Below are positions 60,877-64,000 of a stretch of DNA of 64,000 bases, piece by piece. The stretch covers positions 124,001 to 188,000 of the forward strand of contig NZ_JAPTYD010000003.1 in assembly GCF_026913015.1 (NCBI RefSeq), given 5' to 3'. Each line of letters opens with the position of its first letter. The stretch's first letter is position 1. Below the pieces are notes generated by a model. It did no database searches. It saw only the letters and a program-made list of their open reading frames with translations, and was not told the origin of the DNA. Origin of the DNA: Paracoccus benzoatiresistens. GTDB lineage: Bacteria > Pseudomonadota > Alphaproteobacteria > Rhodobacterales > Rhodobacteraceae. The position numbers and the translations under genes were made by a program.

Positions 60877-62064
60877 ATGACCAGCCAGAATCCCGTGTTC
60901 ATTCCCGGCCCGACCAATATCCCCGAAGTTCTGCGCAAGGCCGTGGACATGCCCACGATCGACCATCGCAGCCCGGTCTTCGGCCGGATCCTGCACCCGG
61001 CGCTGGAAGGGGTGAAGAAGGTGCTGAAGACCACGCAGGGTCAGGTCTTCGTCTTCCCCTCGACCGGGACCGGCGGCTGGGAAACCGCGATCACCAACAC
61101 GCTGTCGCCCGGCGACAAGGTGCTGGCCACCCGCAACGGCATGTTCAGCCACCGCTGGATCGACATGTGCCAGCGCCACGGCCTGGACGTCCAGGTCGTC
61201 ACCCAGGAATGGGGCGAGGGCGTTCCCGCCGACCGCTTCGAGGAAATCCTGACCGCCGACAAGGCGCACGAGATCAAGGTCGTCCTGGCGACCCATAACG
61301 AGACCGCCACCGGCGTGCGCAGCGACATCGCCGCCGTCCGCCGCGCCCTGGACAACGCGCGCCACCCGGCGCTGCTGTTCGTGGACGGGGTTTCATCCAT
61401 CGCGTGCTATGATTTCCGCATGGACGAATGGGGCGTCGATATCGCCGTGACCGGCAGCCAGAAGGGGTTCATGCTGCCGCCCGGCCTTGCCATCGTCGGC
61501 TTCTCGCCCAAGGCCATGGCTGCGGTCGAGACCGCAAAACTGCCGCGCACCTTCTTCGACATCCGCGACATGGCGAAAGGCTATGCCGCCAACGGCTATC
61601 CCTACACGCCGCCGGTCGGTCTGCTGAACGGGCTGAACATGGCCTGCGACATGCTGCTGGACGAGGGGCTGGAGAATGTCTTCGCTCGCCACCACCGCAT
61701 CGCGGAAGGCGTGCGCAAGGCGGTTGCCGCCTGGGGAATGCAGCTTTGCGCCAAGCGCCCCGAGCTTTATTCCGACAGCGTCAGCGCCATTCGCACGCCG
61801 GAAGGGTTCGATGCCAACAAGATCGTCAGCCATGCGCTGAACGCCTATGGCGTGGCCTTCGGAACCGGGCTTGGCGATGTCGCGGGCAAGGTCTTCCGCA
61901 TCGGCCACCTGGGCAGCCTGACCGATGTCATGGCGCTGTCGGGCATCGCGACGGCTGAAATGGTCATGGCCGACCTGGGACTGCCGGTGACGCTGGGCAG
62001 CGGCGTTGCCGCCGCGCAAGACCACTACCGCCAGAGCGCCACCGCGATGAGGGCTGCCGCGTGA
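60877..62064 (+). CDS. bhcA: L-aspartate-glyoxylate aminotransferase
   Basis: BhcA transfers the amino group from aspartate to glyoxylate, forming oxaloacetate and glycine, and drives the beta-hydroxyaspartate cycle. The 395-residue fold-type I PLP enzyme has FIPGPTNIPEVLRKA, FPSTGTGGWETAI, the aspartate D170 in LLFVDGVSSIACYDF and the PLP lysine K196 in VTGSQKGFMLPPGLA. It is related to serine-glyoxylate aminotransferase. The ATG at 60877 follows a strong GAGGAGGAAG. It overlaps a GTG-initiated version of bhcB. Confidence 0.95.
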   Translation: MTSQNPVFIPGPTNIPEVLRKAVDMPTIDHRSPVFGRILHPALEGVKKVLKTTQGQVFVFPSTGTGGWETAITNTLSPGDKVLATRNGMFSHRWIDMCQRHGLDVQVVTQEWGEGVPADRFEEILTADKAHEIKVVLATHNETATGVRSDIAAVRRALDNARHPALLFVDGVSSIACYDFRMDEWGVDIAVTGSQKGFMLPPGLAIVGFSPKAMAAVETAKLPRTFFDIRDMAKGYAANGYPYTPPVGLLNGLNMACDMLLDEGLENVFARHHRIAEGVRKAVAAWGMQLCAKRPELYSDSVSAIRTPEGFDANKIVSHALNAYGVAFGTGLGDVAGKVFRIGHLGSLTDVMALSGIATAEMVMADLGLPVTLGSGVAAAQDHYRQSATAMRAAA

Positions 62065-62078
62065 TGAAGGACGCTTCG

Positions 62079-63026
62079 ATGTATATTCCGACCTACGAGG
62101 ACATGCTGGCGGCGCATGATCGCATCCAGCCCTACATCCGGCGCACCCCGGTGCGCACCTCGGATTACCTGAACGACCTGGCCGGGGCGCAACTGTTCTT
62201 CAAGTGCGAGAACTTCCAGGAGCCGGGGGCCTTCAAGGTCCGCGGCGCCGCCAATGCGGTCTTTGGCCTGGACGACGCTCAGGCCGCCAAGGGCGTGGCG
62301 ACGCATTCCAGCGGCAACCACGCGTCCTGCCTGTCCTATGCGGCGATGCGCCGGGGCATTCCCTGCAACGTGGTCATGCCGCGCACCGCGCCGCAGACCA
62401 AGAAGGACACGGTGCGCCGCTATGGCGGGGTCATCACCGAATGCGAGCCGTCCACCAGTTCGCGCGAGGAAACCTTCGCCAAGGTGCAGGCCGAAACGGG
62501 CGGCGATTTCGTCCATCCCTACAATGATCCGCGCGTGATCGCGGGGCAGGGCACCTGTTCCAGGGAGTTCATGGAGCAGACCGACGGGCTGGACATGGTG
62601 GTCGCGCCCATCGGCGGCGGCGGCATGATCTCGGGCACCTGCCTGACACTGGCGACGCTGGCCCCGGAAACAAAGGTCATCGCGGCCGAGCCCGAGCAGG
62701 CCGACGACGCCTATCGCAGCTTCAAGGCGGGCCACATCATTGCCGACGACGCGCCCAAGACCATCGCCGACGGGCTGCTGGTGCCGCTGAAGGAGCTGAC
62801 CTGGCACTTCGTCAGCAACCACGTGTCCGAGATCTACACCGCGTCCGACGCCGAGATCATCGATGCGATGAAGCTGATCTGGAAACACCTGCGCGTCGTG
62901 ATGGAGCCCAGCAGCGCCGTGCCGCTGGCCACCGTCCTGAAGAACCGCGACGCATTCGCCGGCAAGCGCGTCGGCATCATCATCACCGGCGGCAATGTCG
63001 ATCTCGACAAGCTGCCCTGGATCTGA
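62079..63026 (+). CDS. bhcB: Beta-hydroxyaspartate dehydratase
   Basis: BhcB removes water from (2R,3S)-beta-hydroxyaspartate to give iminosuccinate. The 315-residue fold-type II PLP enzyme has the lysine K53 in GAFKVRGAANA, THSSGNHASCLSYAA, and the phosphate-binding GGGGM at 180-184 (APIGGGGMISGTCL). The ATG at 62079 has AAGGA eight bases before it and gives the known MYIPTYEDM opening; GTG at 62061 and ATG at 62064 are alternatives. It follows bhcA within 15 bases. Confidence 0.95.
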   Translation: MYIPTYEDMLAAHDRIQPYIRRTPVRTSDYLNDLAGAQLFFKCENFQEPGAFKVRGAANAVFGLDDAQAAKGVATHSSGNHASCLSYAAMRRGIPCNVVMPRTAPQTKKDTVRRYGGVITECEPSTSSREETFAKVQAETGGDFVHPYNDPRVIAGQGTCSREFMEQTDGLDMVVAPIGGGGMISGTCLTLATLAPETKVIAAEPEQADDAYRSFKAGHIIADDAPKTIADGLLVPLKELTWHFVSNHVSEIYTASDAEIIDAMKLIWKHLRVVMEPSSAVPLATVLKNRDAFAGKRVGIIITGGNVDLDKLPWI

Positions 63027-63038
63027 GGGAGACGGATC

Positions 63039-64000
63039 ATGAACGCACCCGTGAACTTCGACAACCTGGAAGTCGGCTTCGACGTGCCCGCGCTGCCGGG
63101 CATGGATGAAAAGGACATCCAGACGCCCTGCCTGATCCTCGACCTGGACGCGCTTGAGCGCAACATCAAGAAGATGGGCGATTACGCCAAGGCGCACGGG
63201 ATGCGCCACCGCGCCCATGGCAAGATGCACAAGTCGGTCGATGTCCTGAAGCTGCAGGAGGAACTGGGCGGCGCGGTCGGCGTCTGCTGCCAGAAGGTGT
63301 CCGAGGCCGAGGTCTTCGTGCGCGGCGGCATCAAGGACGTGCTGGTCAGCAATCAGGTGCGCGACCCGCTGAAGATCGACCGCCTGGCCCGCCTGCCGAA
63401 GCTGGGCAGCCGGATCATCGTCTGCGTGGACGACGTGGCGAACGTGGCGGACCTGTCGGCGGCGGCGCAAAAGCACGGCACGACCATCGAATGCTTCGTG
63501 GAGATCGACTGCGGCGCGGGCCGCTGCGGCGTGAAGACCACGCCGGAAGTCGTCGCCATCGCCAAGGCCATCGACGCGGCGCCGGGGCTGAAGTTCACCG
63601 GCATCCAAGCCTATCAGGGCGCGATGCAGCACATGGACAGCTACGAGGACCGCAAGGCCAAGCTGGACGCCGCCATCGCCCAGGTCACCGACGCGGTCGA
63701 GGCGCTGAAGGCCTGCGGGCTGGAGCCTGAACTGGTCTCGGGCGGCGGCACCGGCAGCTATTACTTCGAAAGCAATTCGGGCGTTTACAACGAACTCCAG
63801 TGCGGCAGCTATGCCTTCATGGATGCGGATTACGGTCGCATCCACGACAAGGACGGCAAGCGCATCGACCAGGGCGAATGGGAAAACGCGCTGTTCATCC
63901 TGACCAGCGTCATGTCCCATGCCAAGCCGCATCTGGCGGTCGTGGACGCGGGCCTCAAGGCGCAGTCGGTCGATAGCGGGCTGCCTTTCGTCTATGGCCG
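63039..64000 (+). CDS. bhcC: Beta-hydroxyaspartate aldolase, truncated by the window end
   Basis: BhcC condenses glycine and glyoxylate to (2R,3S)-beta-hydroxyaspartate. The first 320 residues are visible. They show a D-threonine aldolase-like fold-type III barrel with DIQTPCLILDLDALERNI, the PLP lysine probably K62 in RAHGKMHKSV, FVEIDCGAGRCGVKT, and VSGGGTGSYYFESNSG. Metal-binding residues are expected beyond the edge. The start follows GAGGGAG 12 bases after bhcB. The reading frame runs out of the window; bhcD (iminosuccinate reductase) is expected next. Confidence 0.93.
   Translation, partial: MNAPVNFDNLEVGFDVPALPGMDEKDIQTPCLILDLDALERNIKKMGDYAKAHGMRHRAHGKMHKSVDVLKLQEELGGAVGVCCQKVSEAEVFVRGGIKDVLVSNQVRDPLKIDRLARLPKLGSRIIVCVDDVANVADLSAAAQKHGTTIECFVEIDCGAGRCGVKTTPEVVAIAKAIDAAPGLKFTGIQAYQGAMQHMDSYEDRKAKLDAAIAQVTDAVEALKACGLEPELVSGGGTGSYYFESNSGVYNELQCGSYAFMDADYGRIHDKDGKRIDQGEWENALFILTSVMSHAKPHLAVVDAGLKAQSVDSGLPFVYG

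Noticed and set aside
1..64000. CRISPR arrays, insertion sequences, rRNA genes
   Set aside because: I looked for regularly spaced repeats, transposase motifs and rRNA signatures and found none.

Overview
The window is GC-rich, densely packed alphaproteobacterial chromosome. Gene content and protein sequence point to Rhodobacterales, most likely the genus Paracoccus: a complete RcGTA-type gene transfer agent cluster, split b/b' ATP synthase stalk genes, a CtaA of the alphaproteobacterial type, a cap-like set of four-base ATGA gene overlaps, and at the right edge the bhcRABC genes of the beta-hydroxyaspartate cycle, which was worked out in Paracoccus denitrificans. I see no insertion sequence, CRISPR array or plasmid replication gene.

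Layout. 1-2.8 kb: end of a MipA/OmpV-type outer membrane protein, tRNA-Gly, a DUF1489 protein, trigger factor and a small secreted protein. 2.8-12.3 kb (minus strand): one tightly overlapping operon for a selenocysteine-containing, membrane-bound, Tat-exported formate dehydrogenase (alpha, beta, gamma subunits, FdhE) plus the Sec machinery selA, selB and selC; the selC tRNA gene lies inside the open reading frame of selB. 12.4-14.7 kb: tRNA-Leu and a pseudouridine catabolism operon (ArsR-type regulator, PsuK-like kinase, PsuG). 14.9-17.6 kb: the F0 ATP synthase operon atpI-B-E-F'-F. 17.7-23.5 kb: OmpA-like lipoprotein, endonuclease III, a PfkB kinase, FabF, MltG and a coiled-coil protein.

23.6-38.5 kb: a complete gene transfer agent structural cluster (small and large terminase, portal, prohead protease, capsid, connectors, tail terminator, tail tube, chaperones, tape measure, distal tail, hub, peptidase, megatron) followed directly by a DUF2793 fibre-type gene and cysE. 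39-50 kb: pyrD, a DUF952 protein, a secreted 5'-nucleotidase, a Hint-domain protein with a perfect CtrA box upstream, hisH/hisB, a coiled-coil protein plus zapA, a probable 6S RNA, an alpha/beta hydrolase, an MFS transporter, a DUF599 protein, and a small heat-shock gene with a RpoH-like promoter and a ROSE-type RNA thermometer. 50-56 kb: tRNA-Ile2, purM-purN, a ThiE-like protein, a SPOUT RNA methyltransferase, ctaA and an M32 carboxypeptidase.

56-64 kb: ureide catabolism (ureidoglycine aminohydrolase, an allantoinase-OHCU decarboxylase fusion, a purine permease), then bhcR divergent from bhcABC. Ureide breakdown ends in glyoxylate, and the BHA cycle assimilates glyoxylate, so the neighbours form a plausible metabolic chain. 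The bhcA promoter carries a near-perfect IclR-family operator just upstream of the -35 element. The window ends inside bhcC; bhcD is expected just outside.
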